NCBI GenBank assembly: GCA_016189905.1
Contig: JACPRP010000072.1
Location: 1-50,966 of the forward strand
DNA: 50,966 bases
Direction of reading: 5' to 3'
DNA from: Chloroflexota bacterium
GTDB taxonomy: Bacteria; Chloroflexota; UBA6077; FW602-bin22; JACPRP01
A program made the translations under genes and the position numbers. Positions 1 through 8,917 of the stretch are shown one piece after another. How positions within the stretch are numbered: the first letter of the stretch is position 1; each line of letters begins with the position of its first letter. The notes under the pieces were generated by a model. That model ran no database searches. It saw only the letters and a list, made by a program, of their open reading frames with translations, and had not been told where the DNA came from.

Positions 1-650
1 ATGATGTAATGGTCAAAGTAATTGGTGGAATTGGCGTGGCCCGGCAGGCTGCGTTGGCGAACCAGGAGAAGGACAGGGCGATCCTGCTCGATCTCCTTCA
101 TCAGATCATCCACAGTCCATTTTCGATATCCGCCGCCAGAATTGTAGAGTCCAGCCACCGTAAATTTTCGCGCCTCGGCGGCATACTTGAGCGAGGGCCA
201 ATCGGTTCCCGCGTCAAAGGGTACCGCTCCCATGATCTCGTTTGTCGATTTCCGTATGCCGCTGGTTGACCACCATTCTCCGAAGTAAGATATTATCATC
301 CCCAGGCTTGCTGGACCACAGTTGCCTGCCGCGTATGGGGTGCCATCAAACTGGCTCCTCCAGGGAATCCAGATGTAATTATTCGGTACAGGCGTGGGCG
401 TTGCCGTCGGCGTGGGTGTTGCGGTTGGCAGGGATATTGTGGCCGTCACGGAAGCGCCCATGGAAACGATTCCGCTGGCTGGAGCCTCAGCATTTGCAAA
501 GAGAGGAGCACCTGCGAGTGATGCCGAATCGGGTACCGAGGACGGAGTAGGTGACGCGATTAGCATCTGCCGGACCAGGAGTAACGTCAGTATCGACGGT
601 ATGAGCAGGGGGAACAGTCTCCTCGCTTTGCTATCGCTCCGGAATGACAT
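1..650 (-). CDS. Secreted C39-like cysteine peptidase (partial, runs off the left edge)
   Basis: Reading leftward from an ATG at 650 gives about 216 codons with no stop before the window edge. The start is backed by AAGGAGG 8 bases upstream. The protein has an N-terminal hydrophobic stretch (LLIPSILTLLLV), so it is probably exported or membrane anchored. A low-complexity region with a TATPTPTATPTP linker typical of Chloroflexota surface proteins follows. The folded domain begins WIPWRSQFDGTPYAAGNCGP; the NCGPASLGMIISYFG motif carries the catalytic Cys of the papain-like C39 family (peptidase_C39_2). The sequence ends at FDHYI, where the catalytic His would be expected. A strong promoter lies at 846-874. 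The substrate is unknown; a cell-wall or secreted-peptide role is possible. The C-terminus is missing, so length cannot be judged. Confidence 0.75.
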   Translation of the reverse strand, partial: MSFRSDSKARRLFPLLIPSILTLLLVRQMLIASPTPSSVPDSASLAGAPLFANAEAPASGIVSMGASVTATISLPTATPTPTATPTPVPNNYIWIPWRSQFDGTPYAAGNCGPASLGMIISYFGEWWSTSGIRKSTNEIMGAVPFDAGTDWPSLKYAAEARKFTVAGLYNSGGGYRKWTVDDLMKEIEQDRPVLLLVRQRSLPGHANSTNYFDHYI

Positions 651-1055
651 AGCACTGTCCTCCTTGCTCAACATCTATGGAAAGTCGCGATTAACAGCGG
701 CACATAGGGAACCCAACGATCCACCCTTCCTTGCACACCCCCACTGGACATGCCAGACGCGGAACCGATGTTCTGAGAACCAGGGACAACCTGAGCAACC
801 GCGTCGCACACGCCAGATACATGCGGAAGGACACGCGACAGGATGATTATAGCGATGAGGTTCCACGATGGCAAGAGTCGCTTCATCAGCGTGGGGGCGA
901 TGCATCTTGACGGCTTCGCAAGTATCCACTAGCATAACCTGGAGCGGTCCGACACGGACTCCGCAAGGCGGAGATGCGGCCAACCGTCTCGCTTGTTGAG
1001 ACCTGGATAGCATCGAATCCAATAATTGTTCTGATTATGCTCTAAGGAGGAAGCT
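651..1055. other. Divergent intergenic region between the C39-like peptidase and mscS
   Basis: About 400 bases between two divergent genes. It holds the minus-strand promoter at 846-874. The plus side is AT-rich just before the mscS ribosome site (AATAATTG near 1022), but I cannot fit a good plus-strand promoter. Short open frames here look like chance. Confidence 0.4.
846..874 (-). promoter_or_regulatory. Predicted sigma70 promoter of the C39-like peptidase gene
   Basis: On the minus strand TTGCCA (874-869) and TATAAT (851-846) are separated by exactly 17 bases. Predicted transcription starts near 839, which gives a leader of about 190 bases before the ATG at 650. Confidence 0.6.
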
Positions 1056-2036
1056 GTGCCGACTTTCAGTTTTGAAGCCATCAACGCGTCGGCCTTGGTC
1101 AGCGGTGTCGTGCAAGTCGTCGTTATTCTCGCGGGCACAGTCACGCTGGTGAAGATTATGAAACGGGCCATTCCAAAGGTGATGATCGAGCACCTTCCCA
1201 GAATTCGTGAGGAAACACAAGGGCAACTTGCGCTGCGGTCTGCGACCCTCTCCACGGTGATCACCCAGATAGGCTCCGCCGTCATCTGGACGGTAGCATG
1301 CCTGATGATGCTGAGCGTATTGAGCGTCGATATCACCCCTGTACTGGCGACCGTAGGCATACCGGCCCTGGCGATTGGCTTCGCGGCTCAGAACATTATT
1401 CGGGATTACTTCAACGGGTTCTTCATCATTTTGGAGGACTGGTACCGAGTTGGCGAGGTAGCTGTCGTGGGTGGAATCGGCGGATTGGTGGAAGACATAA
1501 GCCTGAGACGCACAGTGCTTCGGGACTTAAACGGCACGATGCACGTTATTCCGAACAGCAGGATAGAGTTTGCCAGCAACATGACCAGGGATTGGGCGCG
1601 AATTAACCTCGACGTATCGGTCGCGTACAAGGAAGATCTCGAACGAGTGATCGATGTGATCAACGATGTGTGCCAGGGGCTGAGAGATGACCCGGTTTGG
1701 GGCTGTGACCTGTTGACGACTCCCAAAGTGGAACGGGTGGAGAGTCTGGGAGACCACGGCATCGACATAAAGATACTGGGCGATACCAGGCCCATACGGC
1801 AGTGGGCATTGACGGGTGAGCTTCGCAAACGGCTCAAGCACCGCTTCGACCAGGAAGGTATCGAGATTCCCTGGCCGCACACGATGGTTTACTTCGGCAA
1901 CCAGCCTAGCGTTGGTGCTAGCGGTATGGCTGATGGCCTGGCTGCGGCCGGCAAGGCTCAGACTATGGCCAACTCGGTGCATCAGGCAGGTGTGCAGCGA
2001 GATCTCTCGATGTCGGACGAAGGCGGTACACGATGA
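1056..2036 (+). CDS. MscS-family mechanosensitive ion channel
   Basis: The product is a 326-residue small-conductance mechanosensitive channel of the inner membrane, which releases solutes on hypo-osmotic shock. Start is GTG with a perfect AAGGAGG at 1044-1050. Transmembrane helices lie at about residues 8-30 and 70-90. The pore helix TM3 follows as PALAIGFAAQNIIRDYFNGF, the Gly/Ala-rich hallmark of the family. Next comes the beta domain with the conserved VEDISLRRTVLRDLNG and VIPNSRI segments, then the cytoplasmic alpha/beta cage ending IEIPWPHTMVYF. It is slightly longer than E. coli MscS (286 residues) because of a Gly/Ala-rich C-terminal tail of about 45 residues. It stands alone and converges on the glycosidase-like gene at 2069. 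Confidence 0.93.
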   Translation: MPTFSFEAINASALVSGVVQVVVILAGTVTLVKIMKRAIPKVMIEHLPRIREETQGQLALRSATLSTVITQIGSAVIWTVACLMMLSVLSVDITPVLATVGIPALAIGFAAQNIIRDYFNGFFIILEDWYRVGEVAVVGGIGGLVEDISLRRTVLRDLNGTMHVIPNSRIEFASNMTRDWARINLDVSVAYKEDLERVIDVINDVCQGLRDDPVWGCDLLTTPKVERVESLGDHGIDIKILGDTRPIRQWALTGELRKRLKHRFDQEGIEIPWPHTMVYFGNQPSVGASGMADGLAAAGKAQTMANSVHQAGVQRDLSMSDEGGTR

Positions 2037-2068
2037 AAGATGGTGGAAGTCTAAAGCTATACCTCGGA

Positions 2069-4327
2069 TCAGTAACTGTCCTTGACGATGAAGCGGCCAT
2101 GCGCACCCACCTCGCCCTCGGCCACGATTTTGATCCTTACCAGATGCTCGTCAACGGAGAACTTGTTACGCGCGAGATCGACGTACGCGGACAGGTCCAC
2201 CTCCAGCTTTTCCTGGGACTCGAGGCGCTGCGCCGTGACGGCAATCTCACCCGGCGAGCCGGCGAATGAGATGATCACCTTTCGGATGCCCTGCTGTTCG
2301 ATGGACAGCACAGACTTGCCCTGGCGCGTGTAGAACAGACGATCCAGCGCCTGGGACTGACCCCCAGCTACAAAAGAAAGCTGTCCCAGCGGAATGTCGG
2401 GAACGGGTCGGGGCGGTGGTGGAGGCGAGCTACCCTTTCGGGCCACCACAGACGGTGGGCGAGTGGGGGTGGCCATTGTGCTATTGCTAAGCGCTCGCAC
2501 ATAGCTATCGTCCATCGCTCCGTTGGAAAAGACCACGAATCCGTTTGCTCCTGCCCTCCTCGCGAGTTCAATTTGCCTGGCAAGGTCGGTGGCCGAGTTC
2601 AGATAGGCGGCAACCCCGGGGTAGACCCGGTGCCGCGTGTCAGCATTGCCTGTGTCGACGGCCACCGACGCGTAGTGGTCGAATTCGCCAGGCGGATACA
2701 CGCCCGGGTTGCTCTCGTCGAAGTAGAGCATGGGCACCGCGAAATCGAGGATGCCCTCCTCCAGCCACGCCCGCCAATCCTGATGCGTGCGGCCCAGGGC
2801 GATATCCCATCGCGATGCGGCTGATACGGCGGCAGAAACCCTTATGTCCTGACGGATGTCCTTCACCGCTTTCGCAACGTCCCTGACGACCTGCGTGACC
2901 TGATCCTCCTTCCACTGGTCCCATTGCTGTTGCCATGTCGACCACGCGGCGGTTCCCTTTCGTGGTGGATCGACCCCAAACTGCTGCCGGAACTGGGAAA
3001 CACAGTGCTCGCAGTAGCATAGCGCGGCTCCAGCCGCTCCCGAGCGCATCGGAAATCGGATGTAGTCAAAGTGCACGCCGTCGACCGGGTAGGAGTTCAC
3101 TACCTCACGAAATACGGCGACCAGATAGGCCCGAACCTCCGGATTCGCCGGACAGAGATATGCCCCCGGCTCGTAATAATATTTGTCGGAAACGCTCTTC
3201 GCTCCCGGCCCCTGGAGCTCAACGTTCTGGTCGATCATGAACCACTCTCGGTGGCGATTGAATACGTGCCACGGCGAGGTTGGAGGTGTGGTGGAACTCC
3301 ATGCCAGCAGTGTATTCATCCAGGCGTGAACCTCCAACCCCTCGGCGTGAGCCTCCCTCAACAAAATCTCCAGGGGATCGAACTCGGGAGGGGCGGTCTT
3401 GAGGGCTTCTGGACGGACCGCCAGGTCGGATCTATAGTACGCGTCCCCTCGGCTTCGCACCTGGACGATCAGCGCGTTGAAGTTGTTCTCTTTGGCGCGG
3501 CGAACGATATCTCTTATCTTTTTCTCGGAAGTTACGTCTGTCGCCACGACCCACAGGCCGCGAAACTCCGTGGTCTGCCCGTCGTCCGATGTCCGCCGAT
3601 TCCCTGCACTTTGCGGCGTAAGCGCCGTCTGGGGGAATAACCCAGCTTCCTTCCCCACGTCACCGCCATTGGCCACAGTGACCTGCCCTTTTCGTGCCCA
3701 CGGGACGTCTTCCTTCCACTGCTGGATCACCGCCCGCTGAAACCTGACGGCATAGTGGTTTCCATTGTCTTCCACGGGAGAGGTGGGGAGGCCGAATACA
3801 TTTAAGGGGTCCTGAACCGACGAGTACTTTGCCTGGATCGCCGGATTGGCCTCCAGCAACGACCGGCGTGCAGCCAGAATCTCGGGCCAGCTCTTCCCGG
3901 CGTCGAAATCCTCGCCCAAAGGCCGTGGGGTCGACCTTATGGAGGCAAGCCAGTCATCTTTTCCCGCCATGTGCATCTGGTCGAATACATTTACAAAATA
4001 TACCCTGCTTATCTCTGGCCGCCACTGGAACACGGCCTTCTGAAACACCTGCGTTGTGAAACCATCCCACTCGAAGCGCCTCGATATGGGGAAGCCAACG
4101 CCCGCCACTCCACCAAGCCGCTTGAACTCGCTCCAAAACAGAACTCCGCCCTCGTCGGTGACCGCGAAGCCCACGGACGGGTTGGAGCCGAGGTGATAGC
4201 CATTAGCCTGGGTGAAAAAATGACCGTTGGGTAGATCCCAGTCGAGCGCCGACGAATGAGCTGTCGACGAAGGCATCAAATTCAGTAAAAGAACCCCAAG
4301 AACGACGATGCGCCAAAGCCTCGTCAT
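2069..4327 (-). CDS. Secreted GHL10-type glycoside hydrolase-like protein (DUF187/YngK family)
   Basis: A 752-residue exported protein. I chose the ATG at 4327, which puts a signal peptide (MTRLWRIVVLGVLLLNLMPS) at the N-terminus; an upstream in-frame start at 4408 would add 27 residues and bury it. Residues about 58-110 and 175-212 hold two copies of a repeat with GFPISRRF/VFGLPTS and FQ(K/R)AVxQW motifs, common in Chloroflexota secreted proteins. From about residue 254 comes the GHL10 (beta/alpha)8 domain: FRGLWVVATDV, EVHAWMNT and DGVHFDYIRFP, the last being the conserved acidic strand of the family. A proline-rich linker and a beta-rich C-terminal domain follow. Family members act on bacterial or plant polysaccharides, but the substrate here cannot be told. 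It lies 87 bases after the MFS gene, possibly co-transcribed. Confidence 0.85.
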   Translation of the reverse strand: MTRLWRIVVLGVLLLNLMPSSTAHSSALDWDLPNGHFFTQANGYHLGSNPSVGFAVTDEGGVLFWSEFKRLGGVAGVGFPISRRFEWDGFTTQVFQKAVFQWRPEISRVYFVNVFDQMHMAGKDDWLASIRSTPRPLGEDFDAGKSWPEILAARRSLLEANPAIQAKYSSVQDPLNVFGLPTSPVEDNGNHYAVRFQRAVIQQWKEDVPWARKGQVTVANGGDVGKEAGLFPQTALTPQSAGNRRTSDDGQTTEFRGLWVVATDVTSEKKIRDIVRRAKENNFNALIVQVRSRGDAYYRSDLAVRPEALKTAPPEFDPLEILLREAHAEGLEVHAWMNTLLAWSSTTPPTSPWHVFNRHREWFMIDQNVELQGPGAKSVSDKYYYEPGAYLCPANPEVRAYLVAVFREVVNSYPVDGVHFDYIRFPMRSGAAGAALCYCEHCVSQFRQQFGVDPPRKGTAAWSTWQQQWDQWKEDQVTQVVRDVAKAVKDIRQDIRVSAAVSAASRWDIALGRTHQDWRAWLEEGILDFAVPMLYFDESNPGVYPPGEFDHYASVAVDTGNADTRHRVYPGVAAYLNSATDLARQIELARRAGANGFVVFSNGAMDDSYVRALSNSTMATPTRPPSVVARKGSSPPPPPRPVPDIPLGQLSFVAGGQSQALDRLFYTRQGKSVLSIEQQGIRKVIISFAGSPGEIAVTAQRLESQEKLEVDLSAYVDLARNKFSVDEHLVRIKIVAEGEVGAHGRFIVKDSY

Positions 4328-4413
4328 ACTTCGCCATCCCAATCCAAAACTCGCTTCTTCTGCCAGATCATTCTCCCTGTTACCTGGGAAACGATCGATC
4401 ATATGCACAGGCG

Positions 4414-5694
4414 CTAGACTTGCACGCCAGCCGGTGTGGGACTTTTTAGCGGCTGCTCATTTATGGAGAAAGACGCCGTCGCGGCAATGAAACAGAGAGC
4501 GGCGGCCATAAGAAACGGTGTCTGATACGTGCCCGTCAGGTCAAAGAGCAGCCCGCCGGTATACGAGCCGAGCGCCCCGCCAATTTGATGTATCGAGCTG
4601 ATTGTCCCATAGATGATCCCTTGTGAGGCACGCCCAAACGTGTGGGCCGTGATCGCCGAGGTCGGGGGCACGGTCGCGAAACTCCCCAGGCCATAGACTA
4701 TTGCAAAGAGGAAGAGCCTGATCGGTTCGTCGACGAAGAGAAGAAGAAAGATCGCTACTCCCCTGATGAAGTAGACCGTGCCAAGTGGCGTCTTGCGCCC
4801 GATGTGGTCCGTGAGGTACCCAGTGAGGATTGTTCCCAGGGCGCTCACTCCACCCGCGACGCCAAGGGCGGTGGCAGCGACCGTTGGCTCAATCCCTCTT
4901 TGTACAGTATACGCTACCAGGTGCGTCGCCACCGTCCCCTGTCCGGTGAAGCCACAGGTGAAGAACCCAATGGCCAGCATCCAGAACGTGTGTGAGCGAA
5001 CGGCACGGTTGAGCGGCGTTTTTCGCGCCGCTTCTTGTGCCTGAGCCTTGGTGATCGCGCCGGCCTCGCTGGCCCCATAAGCGCGTAACCCTTTGTCGCT
5101 TGGATCGCTGCGAATCAGCATCCCGATCGGCACCAGCAACGCGACTATTCCTATCCCAAGCAAAACATAGGTCATCCGCCAGCCAAAAGCGAGATTAAGC
5201 TGCATAGCCACGGGGATCAAGATCACCTGGCCGGCCGAATGCCCCGCGCTCAACAGTCCCATAACCAGCCCACGGTTCTTGGAGAACCATCGCGTTGCTA
5301 CTACCATCGCCATCGTCGAGGCGGGACCGCCGGCGGCTATCGATACGACGACGCTGAACGTGATATACATTTGCCATAGGCCAGTCACCAGCGACGAGAC
5401 CATCAAGCCGGCCGCGCCGACGGCGAGACAGATAATCGCGACGCGCCGTACACCGTAGCGATCCAACAGATGGCCCATTATTGGCTGATTAACACCGTTC
5501 ACGAGGATGCTGAGCGAGGCGACGAGTGCGACGTCTGCGCGAGTGGCCTTGAACTCCCCTTCCAGCGGAATTACGAAAACGCCGAAGGTGGAGCGAGCCC
5601 CGGCGGCCAGGAGGAGCGCCGAGAAGGTTGCGGCTACGACATACCAGGCATAATGGATGTTTCTCAACCTCTGGATTGAACGCGCAGGAAACAC
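4414..5694 (-). CDS. MFS transporter (oxalate/formate or monocarboxylate antiporter-like)
   Basis: A 426-residue polytopic membrane protein with about 12 hydrophobic helices. It starts at GTG 5694, with AAAGG about 10 bases upstream. The N-terminus HYAWYVVAATFSALLLAAGARSTFGVF is typical of the oxalate/formate antiporter and monocarboxylate transporter branch of the major facilitator superfamily. The A-motif loop between TM2 and TM3 reads GHLLDRYGVRR and its counterpart in the second half is GYLTDHIGRKT. Such carriers usually move small organic acids. Substrate not determinable. A promoter with TTGACA lies at 5786-5814. The next gene downstream encodes the secreted glycosidase-like protein. 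Confidence 0.88.
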   Translation of the reverse strand: MFPARSIQRLRNIHYAWYVVAATFSALLLAAGARSTFGVFVIPLEGEFKATRADVALVASLSILVNGVNQPIMGHLLDRYGVRRVAIICLAVGAAGLMVSSLVTGLWQMYITFSVVVSIAAGGPASTMAMVVATRWFSKNRGLVMGLLSAGHSAGQVILIPVAMQLNLAFGWRMTYVLLGIGIVALLVPIGMLIRSDPSDKGLRAYGASEAGAITKAQAQEAARKTPLNRAVRSHTFWMLAIGFFTCGFTGQGTVATHLVAYTVQRGIEPTVAATALGVAGGVSALGTILTGYLTDHIGRKTPLGTVYFIRGVAIFLLLFVDEPIRLFLFAIVYGLGSFATVPPTSAITAHTFGRASQGIIYGTISSIHQIGGALGSYTGGLLFDLTGTYQTPFLMAAALCFIAATASFSINEQPLKSPTPAGVQV

Positions 5695-5785
5695 TTCTTC
5701 GTACCTTTCTCTGATCCTGGCCGTAGGTCTTTGGCCCAGCGTAGATCAATCATCCGGGCGCCCGGTGAATAATGAAGTCCGGGGT

Positions 5786-5814
5786 ATCTTAAAGCACGGG
5801 TGCTTGAATGTCAA
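5786..5814 (-). promoter_or_regulatory. Predicted sigma70 promoter of the MFS gene
   Basis: Minus-strand TTGACA (5814-5809), a 17-base spacer and TAAGAT (5791-5786). It lies about 90 bases upstream of the GTG start at 5694. Confidence 0.6.
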
Positions 5815-5839
5815 CAAGACTTGCTCTCGTGCCGTATCA

Positions 5840-7690
5840 CTAGAATCGGAGCGAAAGCAGATAGGTCTCCCCAGCTATCCGGCTCTCCACGGTGCGGCCG
5901 ACTTTGAGAAGAAGGCGAAGCATCCTCGCGTTGCCGATTCGCACTTCGGCCGTAAACCCGACGAGCCCCCGCTGCCTGCCTATCTGCGCTAGATGATTGA
6001 GCATGGTTGAACCGATTTTGCGGTTCTGGTACTTATCGGCGATGATGACGGCGACCTCAGCGGTGTTCGTGGAGTGATCCACGAAGTACTCTCCAACGGC
6101 GATGATCTTCTCGGCCCCAGGCGGTCCGACGATTCCAATGATCCCCATATGCTCTTCATAGTCGATGTTTACAAGCAATTGGGCCTGCACGTGAGGAAAC
6201 GCGGCCCGAGGCGCAAAAAAACGATCGATCACGGACTCTTGAGAGAGCGAATAATAGAACCGCTGAAGCTCACGCTCATCTGTTGTCTTGACGGGACGAA
6301 ACAACACCGCCGTGCCATCCTTCAATATCTCCTGCTTCTCTAGCTCAGAAGGATAAGTGGTGCCGCCCGGTGGCAGCACCTGATCTAAGTATACATAATG
6401 GTGCTTCTTGGCCGCGGCGAGCAAGCCTCTGCGAAACCTCGGATGAGCGACGCTGATCAATGCCATCGCTCGCTCACGGATGCTCTTGCCGTGCAAGAAC
6501 GCGATTCCGTGCTCGGTGACCACGTAGTGGACATCTCCTCTCGTCGTTACCACCCCCGCTCCTTCGCTCAGATGAGGCACAATCCGTGATTTCTTGCCGT
6601 CGTCCGTCGTGGAAGGCAACACTATTATTGGCTTCCCACCGCTCGATCGTGCCGCACCACGAATGAAATCTGCGTGGCCGCCGATGCCGCTGTAGAAAAG
6701 ATAGCCCAGGGAGTCCGCGCAAACCTGGCCCGTCAGATCAACTTCCAGCGCGGCGTTAATCGCGATCATCCTGTCGTTTCGGCTGATCACGAATGGATCG
6801 TTAACATAATCGGATGGATGGAACTCGAAAAGCGGATTGTTGTCGATGTAATCATACAGCCGTCTGGACCCCATGCAGAAGGTCGCGACGATCTTGCCGG
6901 GATGCAGCGTCTTCCTTGCGTTGGTAATCGCTCCTGCCTCGATGAGGTCGATGATAGCGTCGCTAAACATCTCCGTGTGAACTCCTAGATCCTTTCTGTC
7001 CTTCAGGTATCCAAGCACGGAATTGGGGATGGAGCCGATGCCTATCTGCAGAGTCGCGCCATTCTCGACTAGCGTTGAAACGTTGCGTGCGATGCGTGCC
7101 GCGATGACGTCAGAAGACGGAACCATCCATTCGAGGATCGGCTCGTTGCTTTCTACCAGTGCATCTAGCCTATCGACGCGGACGAAAGCGTCGCCCAGCG
7201 TTCGGGGCATGTTAGGATTGACCTCTGCCACCACATACGCGGCGTTCTCGGCCGCTGCCTTTACGATATCCACGGCGACACCAAGGCTGCAAAACCCATG
7301 CTCGTCGGGAGGAGATACCTGAATGAGGGCAACGTCGATCGAGATCCGTCCATTCTTGAATAGCCGTGGAATCTCCGACAGCAGGATCGGCGTGTAGTCA
7401 GCACGGCCTTCGAAAACGGCGCTCCGAACGTTAGGACCGACGAAAAAGGCGTTGTGTCTGAAGTGATCGACGAAATGCGGATTGACGTAAGGGGCGACGC
7501 CCAGCGTCAACGTATGGATTATCTCGGTATCGGCGAGTTTCTTACCGGTTTCTTCGAGGGCTCCGACCAGAAGCTGCGGCTCAGAGCAGCCCGATCCGAC
7601 GAAGACTCTTCCTCCCCGCTTGACGTGCGAAACAGCGATCTCGGCGGAGGTCAGCTTCTTGCGGTAGCGATCCTGCCACGACGTACCCAA
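5840..7690 (-). CDS. Acetyl-CoA hydrolase/transferase (4-hydroxybutyrate CoA-transferase type) fused to a GNAT acetyltransferase domain
   Basis: A two-domain protein of about 616 residues. The N-terminal ~430 residues are a class I CoA-transferase: GSGCSEPQ near the start, GVHTEMFSD (the Glu of HTEM is the likely catalytic glutamate, near residue 240) and YSGIGGHADFIRGA. After a hinge, residues about 455-616 form a GNAT domain (VAVIIADKYQNRKIGSTML as the acetyl-CoA loop). The enzyme should move CoA between acetyl-CoA and a carboxylic acid; the GNAT part may acetylate a protein or respond to acetyl-CoA. The frame has no ATG or GTG near its beginning. Starts are TTG at 7768 or TTG at 7690; I prefer 7690 because it matches the usual family N-terminus and lies downstream of a promoter-like sequence at 7739-7768. 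Confidence 0.88.
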   Translation of the reverse strand: MGTSWQDRYRKKLTSAEIAVSHVKRGGRVFVGSGCSEPQLLVGALEETGKKLADTEIIHTLTLGVAPYVNPHFVDHFRHNAFFVGPNVRSAVFEGRADYTPILLSEIPRLFKNGRISIDVALIQVSPPDEHGFCSLGVAVDIVKAAAENAAYVVAEVNPNMPRTLGDAFVRVDRLDALVESNEPILEWMVPSSDVIAARIARNVSTLVENGATLQIGIGSIPNSVLGYLKDRKDLGVHTEMFSDAIIDLIEAGAITNARKTLHPGKIVATFCMGSRRLYDYIDNNPLFEFHPSDYVNDPFVISRNDRMIAINAALEVDLTGQVCADSLGYLFYSGIGGHADFIRGAARSSGGKPIIVLPSTTDDGKKSRIVPHLSEGAGVVTTRGDVHYVVTEHGIAFLHGKSIRERAMALISVAHPRFRRGLLAAAKKHHYVYLDQVLPPGGTTYPSELEKQEILKDGTAVLFRPVKTTDERELQRFYYSLSQESVIDRFFAPRAAFPHVQAQLLVNIDYEEHMGIIGIVGPPGAEKIIAVGEYFVDHSTNTAEVAVIIADKYQNRKIGSTMLNHLAQIGRQRGLVGFTAEVRIGNARMLRLLLKVGRTVESRIAGETYLLSLRF

Positions 7691-7738
7691 TGTTGCTAAC
7701 GTTTGCCTCTTTGGTTCAACAGTAGGCTTCTTGATTTC

Positions 7739-7768
7739 ATTATAATCATGCTTGACGCGACCGCGCAA
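7739..7768 (-). promoter_or_regulatory. Possible promoter of the CoA-transferase/GNAT gene
   Basis: Minus-strand TTGCGC (7768-7763), an 18-base spacer and a perfect TATAAT (7744-7739). Predicted transcription starts near 7732, inside the longest reading frame, which argues for the TTG start at 7690. Confidence 0.4.
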
Positions 7769-7893
7769 GCATGCCCGCGACTCTTTTGTGTGCTCTATAT
7801 GTCACAATGCCTGGATGCCATCAAATCCCACAAACGCTGGAGGCCGCTTGGCGAGCCGGATTCGTAGCATCCTGGACATCAGCGATTCGATAC

Positions 7894-7922
7894 TTGACGA
7901 TAGACGGTTCAGATAATAGAAT
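7894..7922 (+). promoter_or_regulatory. Predicted sigma70 promoter of ridA
   Basis: TTGACG at 7894-7899, a 17-base spacer and TAGAAT at 7917-7922. It is followed about 50 bases later by GGAGGTGA and the ridA start. Confidence 0.65.
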
Positions 7923-7989
7923 CGTGCCGCTCGCATAGCTGTTTTTCAGGCGATCGATCACAGAATGATTTCGTTGGAGGTGACAAGAG

Positions 7990-8379
7990 ATGAAGCGGAC
8001 GGTCCGCGCGAAAAACGCTCCACAGGCCAAGGGGCCTTATTCTCAGGCTGTGGTTGGGGCTGGATTGATCTTCGTATCAGGTCAGCTACCCGTCGACCCT
8101 CGGACGGGCGATTTCGTGCAGGGTGACATAGCGGTTCAAACCAGGCAGACTCTGGAGAACATCGCCGGCATTCTGGCGGCCGAAGGAGTTGGTCTGGACG
8201 ATGTGCTCAAGGTAACTGTGTTCTTACGCACCTTGAGCGATTTCTCTGAAATGAACAGGGTCTACGGGGAGTTCTTCCACCAGGATCCCCCTGCTCGCGC
8301 TACCGTTGCCGTAGCAGACCTGCCGCTCGGGGCGCTGTTGGAGATCGAGGCCATTGCATTGGCGAATGGGGCCGAATAG
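7990..8379 (+). CDS. ridA: RidA family reactive enamine/imine deaminase
   Basis: A 129-residue protein of the usual RidA (YjgF/YER057c/UK114) length. RidA hydrolyses the reactive 2-aminoacrylate and related enamines released by PLP enzymes, which protects those enzymes in the cytoplasm. Family signatures visible are the N-terminal APQAKGPYSQAV, the central FVSGQLPVDPRTGDF, and the C-terminal PPARATVAVADLPLGALLEIEAIA, in which the Arg of PPARATV is the substrate-carboxylate ligand. The start ATG has GGAGGTGA seven bases upstream. A hairpin at 8524-8549 may end its transcript. It diverges from the CoA-transferase gene. Confidence 0.93.
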   Translation: MKRTVRAKNAPQAKGPYSQAVVGAGLIFVSGQLPVDPRTGDFVQGDIAVQTRQTLENIAGILAAEGVGLDDVLKVTVFLRTLSDFSEMNRVYGEFFHQDPPARATVAVADLPLGALLEIEAIALANGAE

Positions 8380-8917
8380 CACGACCAATGAGATGTACCT
8401 CGATTTGGCTCCGTGTAGCATCAGATAGAGTATGATAAACGTGCCATACCTCTTGTCAGGATGCTAGCTCCTGTGGAGTCGTTGTCCCTCATCGTCACCG
8501 CCGACCAAACGGCGCGTCAAATCCGCCGCTGGGCTCAATCCCAGCGGCGCTAGCTTCTTGCTCTCAAAGAAATACCCCAATCATCTTGTAGATACCAGCA
8601 GTGTAGATGCAAGCCCGGTTGTCAGAATACAGCGGGGGGTTTGCACTCTACCAACCGTAGGGGAAATCGCTAACTATTAGAAGGGAAACACTCACTACTC
8701 AGTGTAAACTGTGTCGTATTCTATATGGTAACTACCCTACGATGAAGTGGTGAAAGATCAGTCTGCTCTTTAGCCAATGCGGCTCGCTTTCGGCTGATCC
8801 ACGACGCCTCTTAAGGGCTGCAAGTCGACGATGATGTGTTTTGAAACCTGCCTGCTGTCGTCTTCGCGGCAGCGGCTCAGTCCAACCGATCATAGTAAGA
8901 ATAAAAGGAGGGCTAAG
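8380..8917. other. Long intergenic region before the secreted protein gene
   Basis: About 540 bases without a convincing gene. It contains a hairpin at 8524-8549. Beyond that the region is less GC-rich than the flanking genes, and I find no recognisable riboswitch or tRNA. It could carry a long leader for the gene at 8918; I could not place its promoter. Confidence 0.4.
8524..8549 (+). terminator. Hairpin, probable terminator of ridA
   Basis: Perfect 10-base arms CGCCGCTGGG and CCCAGCGGCG around a six-base loop (CTCAAT). A mixed T-containing stretch (TAGCTTCTTG) follows rather than a clean T run. Confidence 0.5.
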
